Shown: positions 16,297-25,613, numbered from the stretch's first letter. The stretch: 64,000 nucleotides of DNA from Romeriopsis navalis LEGE 11480 (GCF_015207035.1 NZ_JADEXQ010000010.1:1-64000); one strand, 5' to 3'. Translations and numbers: made by a program. The notes: a model not told the origin generated them from the sequence alone.

Positions 16297-19200
16297 ATGA
16301 TGATGCATCACCGCGATCGACCAATTTTGCGCTGGTCTATCCATCACTGCTGCTTGTGGGGGATGCTCACAGTTGGGGGTAGTTTGATGCCGTCGATCGC
16401 GATGGCCCAAATTACGCCTACAACCAATTGGGGGGGCGAGAATTCTCGGCTCAATCCTGCGGGTCTTGTGAACGGCCAATCAGCCCTAGTGATTGAAGGG
16501 GGGGCGACCCGTGGCAATAATTTATTCCATAGCTTTCAGCAATTTAATGTTGCGAATGTTCAGCGGGTTTACTTTGCCAACCCGGCGAATACATCGCTAA
16601 TTTTCTCGCGGGTTGTGGGTGGTCAGCCCTCGAATATTCTGGGTACGCTCGGGGTGAATGGCCTGGCAAGTTTATTTCTGCTCAATCCCCAGGGCGTAAT
16701 TTTTGGCCCCAATGCGCAACTCGATATCCGGGGGGCATTTACCGCGACGACGGCAAATGCTGTGCAATTCGGTAATCAGGGAACGTGGGCGATCGCGCCC
16801 ACGAGTAATCCCCCATTGCTGTCGATCGCGCCTTCGGCCCTGACCTTTGCGGCAAACCAAGGCGCAATCACGAGTCAATCCCAAAATCTCGTTGGTGCGG
16901 CCGGGCAAAGCCTGCTTTTACTGGGTCGATCCGTGCAACTGAATGGTGGCAATATTACAGTTCCTGGGGGCCGCGTTGAATTGGGTGGAATCAATGGTGA
17001 TGGCACTTTGGCCTTGCAACAGCGGGGCAACCAATTTGAAATCGTGGCACTACAGGGAATTCCGGCGGATGTCACGATGACAAATGCAACTACGGTAAAT
17101 CTGCGATCGAATAATGGCGGTGATTTCGTCGTAGGGGCCAATAATTTCACACTCAGCGGTGAAGGGACGCAGATTCAAACGGGACTGGCGGATAATGTCA
17201 GTCAACCCAATGCCCAGGCGGGCAATGTTGATATTCAGGCGATAAATGCCGTCACGATTCAAAATTCTGCGACGATCGATCGCCTGATTCCGGCCACTGC
17301 ATCCGGTGGAAATGGCCAAATTCGGATTGAAGCAAAGACGATCGATTTGCTGAATGGTGGACGTATCAATAGCACCTTGGAGGGACGTGGTGGTGGTGGA
17401 ATCGTTTCCCTGAAAGCGGATGTGATTCGGATTGACGAAGTTGCGTCGAATCGTCAGTCGAGTGGGATTCAAACTGGGGTTGAGTCAGGCGCAGTTGGGA
17501 CGGGGAGTGACGTAACGCTTCAAGCACGATTGCTGCAAATTACCAATGGGGGGCGAGTGGAAACGGATACGGCTGGCACTGGGGATGCCGGTAATATCAC
17601 CATTGATCTGACTGGCGAGTTTGGCTCATTTGGACTCAGTGCGGCCCGCCGATCGCGCAGTGGGATTGGGACATTTGTTGAGCGTAATGCGATCGGGAAT
17701 AGCGGCAAAATCACGATTAACGCTGATTCAGTCTTATTTCAAGATGGGGCCAAGGCCCTGGTGAATGTCGCGGGTCAAGGTCAGGGTAAAACGCTGGCGA
17801 TTAATACGATCGGGAACGTGATTTTAGATGGGGCAAAGCCGTTTCCCGGTTCAACGCCCAGTGGTTTGCTGTCATTACTCCGGGATGGTGCGGTTGGGCG
17901 ATCCGGCGACATTAAAATTCGGGCGGAATCCCTGATTGTTCAGGATGGTGCAGCAATCTCGACGGATGCGACGGGGCAAGGTGATAGTGGCAATGTGGAT
18001 GTGGTGGTGCGTGATTTGGCAGTATTTGATGGCGCATCACCTACGGGCTTTCGCAGTACGATCGGCACTTCGGTTGAACGACTGTTTTTTCCTGGGTTCA
18101 GTTTTGTGGGTAATGCGGCGGGCCAAGCGGGTACGATCAGTGTCACAGCCCGTGAGGTGCAGCTGACCAATGGTGGTTATTTCGCGAGTAGTCTGACGGA
18201 TGCGCCTGGGGCAGCGGGAAAAATTATTGTGAACGCAACGGAGAACGTAATCATTTCGGGAACTGGCACAACTAAACTGTTTTCGCCAAGTGGGTCTATA
18301 TCATTTGAGGCATCATCGGGTTTATTTACCGAAACCTCGGATGATACGTCCGGTGCTGGTGGGGAAATCCGGATTAACTCCCCCAACCTTGATTTATCAA
18401 ATGCGGCTTTAATTAATTCTTTGACATCGAGCCGAGGGCCGGGGGGGAATATCACCCTCAATGTGCCGGAAATTAATATTTCTGGCGGTGCCCAAGTCAG
18501 AGTGACGACGCTTGATACCGCGCGTGCCGGTGACATTTTGCTCAATGCTGCCGATCGACTTGTGGTCAGTGGAACAAATCCTAATTTTGTCCCTGCCGAT
18601 AGTCCGGATCTCCAACCGCTGTTTTCAGCAAGTGCGATTTTAGCCGATACACAACCCGACTCTAGTGGTCCCGGTGGTATTCTGCGGATTAATGCGGGTG
18701 ATGCGATTGTCCAAAATCAGGGCACGATTTCTGTCAGTAGCCAGGGTCAGGGAGCGGCAGGATTGCTGGATATTACAGCCCGTTCTCTTCTGCTAAAAGA
18801 TCGCGGTTCACTGACTGCTGGCACCAGTAATGCAACGGGTGGCAATATTAATCTCAATCTTCAGGCAGCGCTACTGCTGCGTAATGCGAGTACGATTTCA
18901 ACGACCGCTGGAACGGCTCAGGCGGGGGGTGATGGTGGGAATATTCAGATTCGATCGCCCTTTATTGTGTCTGTTCCCAATGAGAATAGCGATATTACGG
19001 CGAATGCTTTTTCGGGTCAGGGCGGACAAGTATCGATCGATACGCTGGCGCTATTTGGGTTGATTCCTCGGAGTCGATCAGACTTGGCAATTGCCTTGGG
19101 CAGTAATGAACCATCGCAGTTGCAGCCATCGCGACTCAGGAGCAATGACATCACCGCCATCTCCCAAATCGATCTGAACCTGAGTGGTGATGTGCGAATT

Positions 19201-19578
19201 AGCCAATTAGATGTTGATCCGACCCAATCAGCCGCACGCCTACCGGATGACTTGCTCGATCGATCGGATCAAATTAATCAAAGTTTGTGCCGTGTGACCC
19301 AAGGAAGCCAATTTATTCTGACGGGGCGGGGTGGGCGTCCAACTTCGCCGATCGTTCGACAACTCACGCCGCTGCGGACTTGGGAGGATATTCGCTTCAG
19401 TCAAGTTGCAGAAACTGCTGAAGCTAAGGCTGCGTCGATGGTTCAAATGCCAGGTACGCGGCAAATCGATCGACTCACTGAAGCCCAGAGTTGGTATCGC
19501 AGTGATGATGGCAAGATCCACTTAGCTGCTAAGGTAAATCGCGCAAAATCTAGTTGGATGAGTTTACCCGGTTGTTGA
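16297..19578 (+). CDS. Two-partner-secretion exoprotein 1 (filamentous haemagglutinin N-terminal domain)
   Basis: 1093 residues. A signal peptide (to IAMAQ, ~38) is followed by the haemagglutination-activity/TPS domain: LFHSFQQFNV, then GVNGLASLFLLNPQGVIFG, then LDIRGAFTATTA. This is recognised by a TpsB outer-membrane transporter. Most of the rest is Gly/Asn-rich parallel beta-helix sequence (GGNI, AGNI and GGRV repeats). A conserved C-terminal segment shared by all three exoproteins contains DVDPTQSAARLPDDLLDRS and SLCRVTQGSQFILTGRGG. Likely a secreted adhesin or matrix protein. No tpsB/ShlB gene is present in the window. The first of three consecutive ATGs at 16297 was kept; the exact start is uncertain by two codons. 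Confidence 0.85.
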   Translation: MMMHHRDRPILRWSIHHCCLWGMLTVGGSLMPSIAMAQITPTTNWGGENSRLNPAGLVNGQSALVIEGGATRGNNLFHSFQQFNVANVQRVYFANPANTSLIFSRVVGGQPSNILGTLGVNGLASLFLLNPQGVIFGPNAQLDIRGAFTATTANAVQFGNQGTWAIAPTSNPPLLSIAPSALTFAANQGAITSQSQNLVGAAGQSLLLLGRSVQLNGGNITVPGGRVELGGINGDGTLALQQRGNQFEIVALQGIPADVTMTNATTVNLRSNNGGDFVVGANNFTLSGEGTQIQTGLADNVSQPNAQAGNVDIQAINAVTIQNSATIDRLIPATASGGNGQIRIEAKTIDLLNGGRINSTLEGRGGGGIVSLKADVIRIDEVASNRQSSGIQTGVESGAVGTGSDVTLQARLLQITNGGRVETDTAGTGDAGNITIDLTGEFGSFGLSAARRSRSGIGTFVERNAIGNSGKITINADSVLFQDGAKALVNVAGQGQGKTLAINTIGNVILDGAKPFPGSTPSGLLSLLRDGAVGRSGDIKIRAESLIVQDGAAISTDATGQGDSGNVDVVVRDLAVFDGASPTGFRSTIGTSVERLFFPGFSFVGNAAGQAGTISVTAREVQLTNGGYFASSLTDAPGAAGKIIVNATENVIISGTGTTKLFSPSGSISFEASSGLFTETSDDTSGAGGEIRINSPNLDLSNAALINSLTSSRGPGGNITLNVPEINISGGAQVRVTTLDTARAGDILLNAADRLVVSGTNPNFVPADSPDLQPLFSASAILADTQPDSSGPGGILRINAGDAIVQNQGTISVSSQGQGAAGLLDITARSLLLKDRGSLTAGTSNATGGNINLNLQAALLLRNASTISTTAGTAQAGGDGGNIQIRSPFIVSVPNENSDITANAFSGQGGQVSIDTLALFGLIPRSRSDLAIALGSNEPSQLQPSRLRSNDITAISQIDLNLSGDVRISQLDVDPTQSAARLPDDLLDRSDQINQSLCRVTQGSQFILTGRGGRPTSPIVRQLTPLRTWEDIRFSQVAETAEAKAASMVQMPGTRQIDRLTEAQSWYRSDDGKIHLAAKVNRAKSSWMSLPGC

Positions 19579-19612
19579 AACAAATCGCGCAAGTCGCTTG
19601 TGCCTTGATGAG

Positions 19613-19786
19613 TTACGGCTGCATTATGGCAATCTGTGACGCCGACTCGGAATTTACCGTTACTGATTCAATGGTGGCGAATACACCCAGTATCGCAATT
19701 AGCGTAATGCCCCAAGCTAAGAAAATGCTGTTCAGCGTTGAATTTGCGTAGGGTTGATGTTGTTGCTGATTTGCTGGTTTCATCGT
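19613..19786 (-). CDS. 57-residue single-pass membrane protein, paralogue of 7285-7533
   Basis: Start ATG 19786 has GGAG 8 nt upstream, preferable to the longer frame from 19831. One transmembrane helix (IFLAWGITLIAILGVFATI) follows a polar Gln-rich N-terminus, and the protein ends in a short polar tail. The helix and flanks match the 82-residue protein at 7285-7533. It has its own CCTGAA-box promoter (19822-19864) and lies convergent with exoprotein 1, 34 nt away. Function unknown; independent conservation and a dedicated promoter suggest a real gene. Confidence 0.6.
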   Translation of the reverse strand, partial: TMKPANQQQHQPYANSTLNSIFLAWGITLIAILGVFATIESVTVNSESASQIAIMQP

Positions 19787-19821
19787 ATTTTCTCCATTTC
19801 GGAAAATTGCTCGATATGTCC

Positions 19822-19864
19822 AGTATCGCAATAACGATCGCTGAGGAGTTGGGGTAAATTCAGG
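19822..19864 (-). promoter_or_regulatory. CCTGAA-box promoter of the 57-residue membrane protein
   Basis: Minus strand: CCTGAATTTA (19855-19864), CCCCAACTCC (19845-19854), 17 bp, GATACT (19822-19827). A further CCTGAATT box lies 13 bp upstream (to 19877). The leader to ATG 19786 is about 30 nt. Confidence 0.7.
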
Positions 19865-19899
19865 GGTTGAATTCAGGTAATTGATTGCGAATTGATCAA

Positions 19900-20487
19900 T
19901 TACTTCACTATGAAAGTGATACTGGCGCGATGTTGATTCGCGTTGCCCGTGACGGTAATCGGTTCACCTCGTAGCCCGAGGAGATTGCCCGTGGGGCCAA
20001 ATATTTGGCCGGTTTTGGGGTCATATTCTAAATGCAATTGCCGATCGTCGGTGGGGCTAATGTCAGCGATATCGGTTTGTGGCTGATCAGGATCACGGTC
20101 TTCTAGTAATAGGGATATTGCGACACGGCGATTCGAGGTGAGCGGTATTGCGACACGATGATTGAGGTGAGGCCGATCGTGATTGACGATAGTAATTGAG
20201 GACTCAACGGTGTCGCCGATCGAAGTTGTTACTTGAAAATCGGCGCGGTGACTGGGACGAAATGGCACTTTGGGGTCAAATGCTGTGAGGGCGCGGGCGC
20301 GCAGAACGACGAAACTCAATATTTCGGTGTTGGCTGCCACTTTATCTGGTGTTGCACCGGACTGGCGCTCTGGGATAATCGCTGAACTGTGATGCGAAAC
20401 GGCGCGTTGAGCCATGCTATTGGGAGCATGGGCTAGGGCTAAACCGGCGGTGAGGCCGAGTAATACAAAAGCTGTGGTTGATTTCAT
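19900..20487 (-). CDS. Secreted C2-like domain protein D
   Basis: 195 residues from ATG 20487. A TTG at 20544 would extend the frame, but the promoter at 20563-20605 would place transcription start almost on it, so 20487 is preferred despite a poor ribosome binding site. Signal peptide FVLLGLTAGLALAHA. C2-like domain: TAFDPKVPFRPSHRADFQVT, NHDRPHLNHRV, LLLEDRDPDQPQTDIADISP, ITVTGNANQHRASITFIV. The loop-3 Asp pair is spaced differently (EDRDPD) from the other paralogues. It stands apart from the two gene arrays, suggesting an older dispersal. Confidence 0.7.
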   Translation of the reverse strand: MKSTTAFVLLGLTAGLALAHAPNSMAQRAVSHHSSAIIPERQSGATPDKVAANTEILSFVVLRARALTAFDPKVPFRPSHRADFQVTTSIGDTVESSITIVNHDRPHLNHRVAIPLTSNRRVAISLLLEDRDPDQPQTDIADISPTDDRQLHLEYDPKTGQIFGPTGNLLGLRGEPITVTGNANQHRASITFIVK

Positions 20488-20562
20488 GACGGATGTGGCT
20501 AAGCAAAGGCGTAATTTTGACAACAGTAGGCGCTGTCGCGTCAAATCACTGCCATTAGCTTT

Positions 20563-20605
20563 AGTATGGAAAATCTCACCTCGATCGAATTCAGGTTTTT
20601 TCAGT
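20563..20605 (-). promoter_or_regulatory. CCTGAA-box promoter of C2-like gene D
   Basis: Minus strand: ACTGAAAAAA (20596-20605), CCTGAATTCG (20586-20595), 17 bp, CATACT (20563-20568). The leader to ATG 20487 is about 70 nt. Confidence 0.72.
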
Positions 20606-20637
20606 AGTCGCTGGACTAGAAGATTTGGCGGCTAGAT

Positions 20638-21054
20638 TTATAGCTCATCGACGGGTTGGCCAATTGCGCTGAGAAATGCGGATTTGTTGGCGGGTGAGAC
20701 GATAATCGATCGAGGGCGACCATTGCCGTATTTGATTTCTAGGCGATCGAGGGAAAGTGCGGGACCGGATAAAGGATTGTGGGTTGCCTGAACGGAGGCA
20801 ATGGTTGAGAGTGGCACAATCCAGCGGAATGGCCCACTCTGTACTCGGAGTTCCCGGTCAGTAACGACGTATTGTGTTGATAAGCCAATCCAAATCGGCA
20901 TGCCGACGCCGAGGAGCAGCATGCCCACTGCGGCTAAGTAGGAAATTGTCTGACCTTGAGTCAGGCTGATATAGACGCCGAGGATGGATGTGATGATTAG
21001 CAGGGCGAGGATAACCAACAACCAGTTATCGATTTTTGAATGGAATGTTTGCAT
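20638..21054 (-). CDS. Membrane protein with bacterial PH-like domain
   Basis: 138 residues. Two transmembrane helices (about 10-31, WLLVILALLIITSILGVYIS, and 37-60) precede a C-terminal PH-like domain: YVVTDRELRVQSGPFRWIVP, then STIASVQATHNPLSG, then LEIKYGNGR and an ISPANKSAFL-type helix. This is the usual architecture of small bacterial bPH proteins, which often scaffold envelope stress functions. It is downstream of its own CCTGAA-box promoter (21103-21145) and about 30 nt after that of gene D, with no overlap. No catalytic residues are seen. Confidence 0.75.
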   Translation of the reverse strand: MQTFHSKIDNWLLVILALLIITSILGVYISLTQGQTISYLAAVGMLLLGVGMPIWIGLSTQYVVTDRELRVQSGPFRWIVPLSTIASVQATHNPLSGPALSLDRLEIKYGNGRPRSIIVSPANKSAFLSAIGQPVDEL

Positions 21055-21102
21055 TGTGTGAGTCCTGAAGATTGGGATGGAATAGATGACAAGATTAACT
21101 TA

Positions 21103-21145
21103 AGCCTATGATGCCAGTGCGATTGATATTTGAGGTGAATTCAGG
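21103..21145 (-). promoter_or_regulatory. CCTGAA-box promoter of the PH-domain gene
   Basis: Minus strand: CCTGAATTCA (21136-21145), CCTCAAATAT (21126-21135, identical to the second box at 4733-4742), 17 bp, TAGGCT (21103-21108), which fits only TAnnnT. Confidence 0.55.
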
Positions 21146-21241
21146 ATTTGCTTGGGGTTGTCGGTGTTGATGCAATTTTTCTGGTAGTTGCGCGACTGAT
21201 GACAACTTAGATGGCTACCAGCAGGATGTAGACTTCAAGGT

Positions 21242-21997
21242 ATGCGGAAATCACGAACTTTGCGGTGGAAGTGGTGCTATCACATTACGATTCGGTGTAA
21301 TAGTCGAGCGTTTCGACTGTTGCGGCGGGTCTGTCGGGAGGTGCTGCTGTATGCGTTATCCAAGTGCCGGGAGAAGTTTGGCTTTAAGCTCTATGGTTTG
21401 TGCATTATGAGTAATCATGTACATTACCTGCTTGAGCCAAGGGAGCCGGAGGATTTGCCCAGGTTGATGCACTGGCTTAACTGGTATACGGCGATGTGCT
21501 TTAACCGGATGCTGAATCGGACAGGCCACTTTTGGGAGAAGCGGTATCACAGTACGGGGTTTCCGAATAGCGACTATCGGCGGGCGCTGAATACGCTGCG
21601 CTATATCCATGGGAATCCGAAGGTAGCGGCGATGCAGCAGGGTTTCTTTTATGACTTTAGTAACTACGGGATTTATGACCGGTTGACGGAGGATGGGCTA
21701 ACGCAGTGGCATCCCGCATTCTTAGCGTTGGCCGCGAGTCTAGAACTTTGTGCCGCCGCCTATCGCAAGTTTTGTCGGCGGTATCAGCCCAAGCCGAAAC
21801 CACCGAAGCGGCATCGCTGGGGCAGTAAGCTACTCGGGAAGATTCGGGCGCGGGGAAAGCCGAAAAAGGTGAGTCCGGGACAAAAGAGTCTGTGGGATGA
21901 CTGGGATCTGCCTGCGGCGGAAATATTGGCGGTGGCTGAGAAATTTGTGCAGGCGAATCAGTATCCGCCGAAACCACCGGATCCCTACTCTGATTGA
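21242..21997 (+). CDS. REP-associated tyrosine (Y1/HUH) transposase
   Basis: 251 residues. The Y1 transposase fold is shown by WCYHITIRCN near the start, the HUH metal motif IMSNHVHYLL and HFWEKRYHSTGFPNSDYRRA, then TLRYIHGNPKVAAM and a Tyr-bearing helix (FSNYGIYDR). The last ~60 residues are basic and Pro-rich. RAYT-type members mobilise short palindromic REP sequences. A perfect CCTGG-TG-CCAGG palindrome lies 12 nt after the stop, and a CTGGTAG/CTACCAG inverted repeat lies upstream (about 21179-21220), either of which could be cognate. No full IS ends are visible. Confidence 0.8.
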   Translation: MRKSRTLRWKWCYHITIRCNSRAFRLLRRVCREVLLYALSKCREKFGFKLYGLCIMSNHVHYLLEPREPEDLPRLMHWLNWYTAMCFNRMLNRTGHFWEKRYHSTGFPNSDYRRALNTLRYIHGNPKVAAMQQGFFYDFSNYGIYDRLTEDGLTQWHPAFLALAASLELCAAAYRKFCRRYQPKPKPPKRHRWGSKLLGKIRARGKPKKVSPGQKSLWDDWDLPAAEILAVAEKFVQANQYPPKPPDPYSD

Positions 21998-22084
21998 GGT
22001 TGAGCCTGGTGCCAGGTAAAGAATCGCTGAAAGGGTTGATTTGAAGATGAAATAGCTGCTGTTACAAACCTTTAAAAATTGCTA

Positions 22085-22106
22085 GGACTGCTGTGTGCTA
22101 CAGTCC
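22085..22106 (-). terminator. Possible terminator of the NACHT-GUN4 gene
   Basis: Minus-strand RNA forms GGACUG/CAGUCC with a 10-nt loop, overlapping the last codons and the stop at 22098, followed by a weak U-rich stretch (AAUUUUUAAA). The stem is short, so confidence is moderate. Confidence 0.45.
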
Positions 22107-24362
22107 ACAAGTCTTTGCGCGAGAAAAGATATCACTCACCCAACTCCACCACCCCCCCCTAGAAGGTAATTCTCCCTGTAGAGAAATTGAAGGATTCTTT
22201 TGGAGGTTTTCGTAATCCATGAATTCACCTTCGATGCGCCAACCGACGCGATCACAAAATAATATCCACTGTTGTCGTTCTTCGTCGGTTAAATCATAAC
22301 CCTTTGGACTGCCACATTCTTCCCAAATTTTTTTCTGGACAGAGAAGCCAAACTTTTCGCCGCTGTATTGAAGCCAGAGTGAATTGAGCCGTTGCAGATC
22401 CCAGCAAGGAAACGTCTCCAGATCTTGGACTGTAAAATATTCACCGAAATCTTTGCCACAGGTCTGAATCATCAAGCGATAATTTTCGATGTCCGCTTCG
22501 CGCCATTGGCCCTGCTGCATGAACTGCTCAATTCGCTGATAGCGCAAGGGTTGTAATTCGCTAATCCAATCTGGCTCGATCCGCTCAGATGGATGCCGAA
22601 CTAAGCAATCGTAGGCTAAGTAGACATTCCCTGCTTTGTCTTCACCGTTGCAGGCGGCTTGCGCAAGTGGATGCAATTGAAGTGGCTTTAGCTGACTGCA
22701 ATACATCAGAATCGTCTCGCGCCACCAGTCCTCATGCCAATGGGCAATCAGCTCATCCGTTAGATTCAACCGACTGATTTCTAGTGCAGCTAAATAGTTA
22801 CGAAAACTAAGATGAGAAAAAGCATACTCCTCTGTATCGGGCTCGTATAGCAGCTCGCTGATCTGTACCATCTGCTTCAGAAAAGACTGAGCATCTGCGG
22901 TTTCATCAAGTTTTGCCAAAGCTAATCTGATCAGCTCAAGTAACTTATTTTTTTCAATTTGCACCGTATTCTGTCGCACCATTTCTAGGGCCACAGCCTG
23001 AAGCACCTGTTGTCGTTCCAATGGTTTATCCAGCAGCATCGCCACCCGTTTGGCACTGGGGCGTGCTCCAAGCTGAAGATCGCAAATTTCTTGATAAAGC
23101 TCAGTTTTAAGCTGTGGCAGCGTTTCATTAGGATAAAACTTATGCAGTCGTGCAATCAAATTCAACAGCAACGGATTCCCAGACATCTTCTGTAATTCCG
23201 GTGAACTGTCAATTTGCCCGATCAGATTTGCTGCTTTGCGTTGTGCCTCATCACGCACGATGGGTGACATTTTCCCCATCCGAAACACGAGTTCCTGACT
23301 CAGATACCACTTCTGCACGAACGTATCACGCTCGATTTTTTCAAATTCGCGGACACGTAAAGTTGTGGGTTGTTCTGTCGCATATTCCTTGAAGTCGTCA
23401 TAGCCCCCCGGTCGAGAAGTCAACAGAAAAACTGAATTGGGGTAGTTGTTTACCTGCCGACTAATCCACTCAGCAATAGTTTGCCGCTGATGCTTGGCTA
23501 CCTCATCAAAGCCATCGAACATAATTAATCCATGTTTCAGCTTATTCTCAGCCCAATTGCTGGGTACCTTGAGATTCGGCCCGTCGCGGAGATCCTGCAA
23601 ATGCCGCATCATCAAGTCAGTCATTGTGATTGACGGATTCTCTGAAATCACGTCGCGCCACTTTCGTAGGAAAATTAGAAAAGGTAGTAAAGTCGGTACC
23701 TGCCGCCCATATTTTCGTTGTTGACCCTTGGCATATTTGTAGGTCACATGACGCATCAGCGTAGTCTTCCCCGAACCACCATCGGCCAAAATTGCGATAA
23801 ATCGATAGGCCGGGACTCGTTTCACCTGGGCCAGAAAGTCCCAAATCTGCCAAGTTTGGCTCCGCTCTTCTGACGATACTCCACCACCAAATTTTCCTAC
23901 CGAGAGGTCGAGATTTAATGGCACGAACACATCATCTAAATTGATCTGCCAAATTCCATCCGGCTGCTTAAAATCTTCTGTCCCGTAGTATTCCTGGCAG
24001 CGTTCTCCTTGTCTCTGTAAATAACGCCCATCACAACCTGAGAAACGCCACTTAACCGCTTCAAGCCCATGGTCAATGGATTGGTCGATCGCCTTGCCCA
24101 CGTTTTCAAGACGGCGTTGATTGCCTACATGTATAGGCTCTAGGAGTTTGCCAAGATAAGAGAAACAAAATCCAATGAGTGCCGAGGCAATTGCTTCTGC
24201 CGATTTATGCTCAATAAAAAGTAGCCATAGGCCATAACCCCCACCAACGGTAATACCGCCTGGTTTCAAAGCCTTAATGGCGAGTGCAGCAAGTTGAGAT
24301 GGAACACTGGAAGATTGTTGATCGTTGTTCGACATGGGGCAACACACAAACATCATTCCCAT
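22098..24362 (-). CDS. Membrane-anchored NACHT ATPase fused to a GUN4 domain
   Basis: 754 residues. Two hydrophobic segments near 36-74 suggest membrane anchoring. A NACHT-type STAND ATPase follows with Walker A GGSGKTT (195-201), Walker B LIMFDGFDEVA, LLTSRPGGYDDF (sensor) and a helical arm. Residues ~617-754 match GUN4: GQWREAD, FPCWDLQRLNSLWLQYSGEK, FGFSVQKKIWEE, CDRVGW and a C-terminal SRAKTCGL. GUN4 binds porphyrin and Mg-porphyrin and stimulates Mg-chelatase, so the fusion may sense tetrapyrroles. NACHT proteins also act in antiphage defence. The frame starts at 24362; ATG 24335 (MSNNDQQ) is an alternative. Neither has a clear ribosome binding site. Confidence 0.82.
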   Translation of the reverse strand: MGMMFVCCPMSNNDQQSSSVPSQLAALAIKALKPGGITVGGGYGLWLLFIEHKSAEAIASALIGFCFSYLGKLLEPIHVGNQRRLENVGKAIDQSIDHGLEAVKWRFSGCDGRYLQRQGERCQEYYGTEDFKQPDGIWQINLDDVFVPLNLDLSVGKFGGGVSSEERSQTWQIWDFLAQVKRVPAYRFIAILADGGSGKTTLMRHVTYKYAKGQQRKYGRQVPTLLPFLIFLRKWRDVISENPSITMTDLMMRHLQDLRDGPNLKVPSNWAENKLKHGLIMFDGFDEVAKHQRQTIAEWISRQVNNYPNSVFLLTSRPGGYDDFKEYATEQPTTLRVREFEKIERDTFVQKWYLSQELVFRMGKMSPIVRDEAQRKAANLIGQIDSSPELQKMSGNPLLLNLIARLHKFYPNETLPQLKTELYQEICDLQLGARPSAKRVAMLLDKPLERQQVLQAVALEMVRQNTVQIEKNKLLELIRLALAKLDETADAQSFLKQMVQISELLYEPDTEEYAFSHLSFRNYLAALEISRLNLTDELIAHWHEDWWRETILMYCSQLKPLQLHPLAQAACNGEDKAGNVYLAYDCLVRHPSERIEPDWISELQPLRYQRIEQFMQQGQWREADIENYRLMIQTCGKDFGEYFTVQDLETFPCWDLQRLNSLWLQYSGEKFGFSVQKKIWEECGSPKGYDLTDEERQQWILFCDRVGWRIEGEFMDYENLQKNPSISLQGELPSRGGWWSWVSDIFSRAKTCGL

Positions 24363-24367
24363 AGTCT

Positions 24368-24415
24368 ACTAAATCCAAATCCTAGATTTAGTTAATTTTT
24401 TGGCAAAAGTTTGCC
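24368..24415. promoter_or_regulatory. Palindromic sites upstream of the NACHT-GUN4 gene
   Basis: CTAAATC (24369-24375) and GATTTAG (24385-24391) form an inverted repeat, and GGCAAAAGTTTGCC (24402-24415) is a perfect palindrome. Both lie in the promoter region of the gene and could be operators for a dimeric regulator. Neither matches the CCTGAA or GGATCG boxes. Confidence 0.35.
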
Positions 24416-24469
24416 CTATCGTATGCCAATTTCAGAAAGTGTCACTCACACAAAAGGATAAGGATTGGG

Positions 24470-25503
24470 CTAAGTACAGGACAAAAACTGCAGAACGTCT
24501 GTGAAATCGCTATTTGTTTTACCAGAGAGATTGAGTAGCTGTTGCCGGAGATAGTCAAAACCGAGTCGAAAGAGGCTCTTGGCCTTGCGTCCATGGGTTT
24601 TGATGGGAATCGATTTGAGTTGATTCTGCCACTCTCCTGTACGAAAGGCCCAACAGAGTGCGATGGCCAGTAAAGCGACCATGCGACTGAGCCGTTCCGG
24701 GTCTTGCAGGTGGGTCGATTCGAGACAAAAGCCGCGCGTTTTGAAACAGCCGAATAAAGTTTCAATTCCCCATCTTTGGCCGTAATCCCGAATCGCCTGT
24801 TGAGGTTTAGTATCGCTGACCACGACCAATAGCGCCCCATCATCAAGTCGCAAAGCCGCGACATAGAGCCAATGGCCCCAGAGACACCGGCGGTTTCTTA
24901 AAACCATTTGTTGGCCCGGTTGCAGATGACTGAATATGGCTTGAACCTTCAGTTCGCGCCGACCATCGTAAAGCTTCTCACTTTGGCGGATACGGATGCG
25001 GAAGGGCAGATGCTGGGTATTGTGCAAGTAGTCCATCCAGAGTTGGCCCAGAAACTCCCGGTCGCCAGTGATATAGGCTACTTCGACGGTCGGAAATACC
25101 GTCAGAAAGTCATCCAGCAGGTCAATCCGCTCACCCTGGCTGGAATTCCCTTTTTTATTCAACATCACCCACAACAAGGGAAATGCCACGCCTTGATGGA
25201 CAACACCCAACATCAAAATATTGAACACAGAGTCGCCATATTGCCAATTAGTCCGGTCGATGGACAGCACCCAAGGTTGCGGAATTTGCATCATCCCCGC
25301 CACCAGACGCGCCACTTCGTAGTAGTCCAACTCAAAGTGCCGAAGAACCGTTGCAGTCGCTTATAACTTGAGGCTGACGATGCTGGGCCAATAAAGCCCA
25401 AAGACAATTCGCTGAGATTTACTGTCTTCACCCGAAATAGCGCCACTAGGAACAAGGCCAGAAAGCCGATGCGGGCACCATGCCAGTTCAGGTGGGGCTG
25501 CAA
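24470..25503 (-). pseudogene. IS4-type DDE transposase broken by a one-base deletion
   Basis: The N-terminal part (25503 down to about 25330) reads LQPHLNWHGARIGFLALFLV to YKRLQRFF. The frame is then lost; one missing C restores the expected RFFRHFELDYYEVA. The C-terminal frame (to 24470) has SIDRTNWQYG (first Asp), YITGDREFLG (second Asp) and YGQRWGIETLFGCFK, an exact Y-x2-R-x3-E-x6-K signature of the IS4 superfamily. The stop codon TAG lies inside the terminal inverted repeat. The upstream reading frame is open to about 25533 without a clear ATG. The break could be a real mutation or a sequencing error. Confidence 0.82.
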
Positions 25504-25613
25504 TATTTGGCGAATTTCGCTAATCTGATGTATGGGAGGGGTTTCGTTTGAGTGTGGTAATTCTTATGAAAACCCCTCCTCCCAATATTTTCAAACTTTT
25601 GTCCTGTACTTAG
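24470..25613 (-). mobile_element. IS4-superfamily insertion sequence with 8-bp target duplication
   Basis: A complete 1144-bp element. Perfect 17-bp terminal inverted repeats begin CTAAGTACAGGACAAAA (24470-24486) and end at 25597-25613. They are flanked by the direct repeat GGATTGGG (24462-24469 and 25614-25621), an 8-bp target duplication. Intact ends and duplication suggest a recent arrival into the gap between the NACHT gene and the exported protein at 25776. The single transposase gene is frameshifted. Confidence 0.88.
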
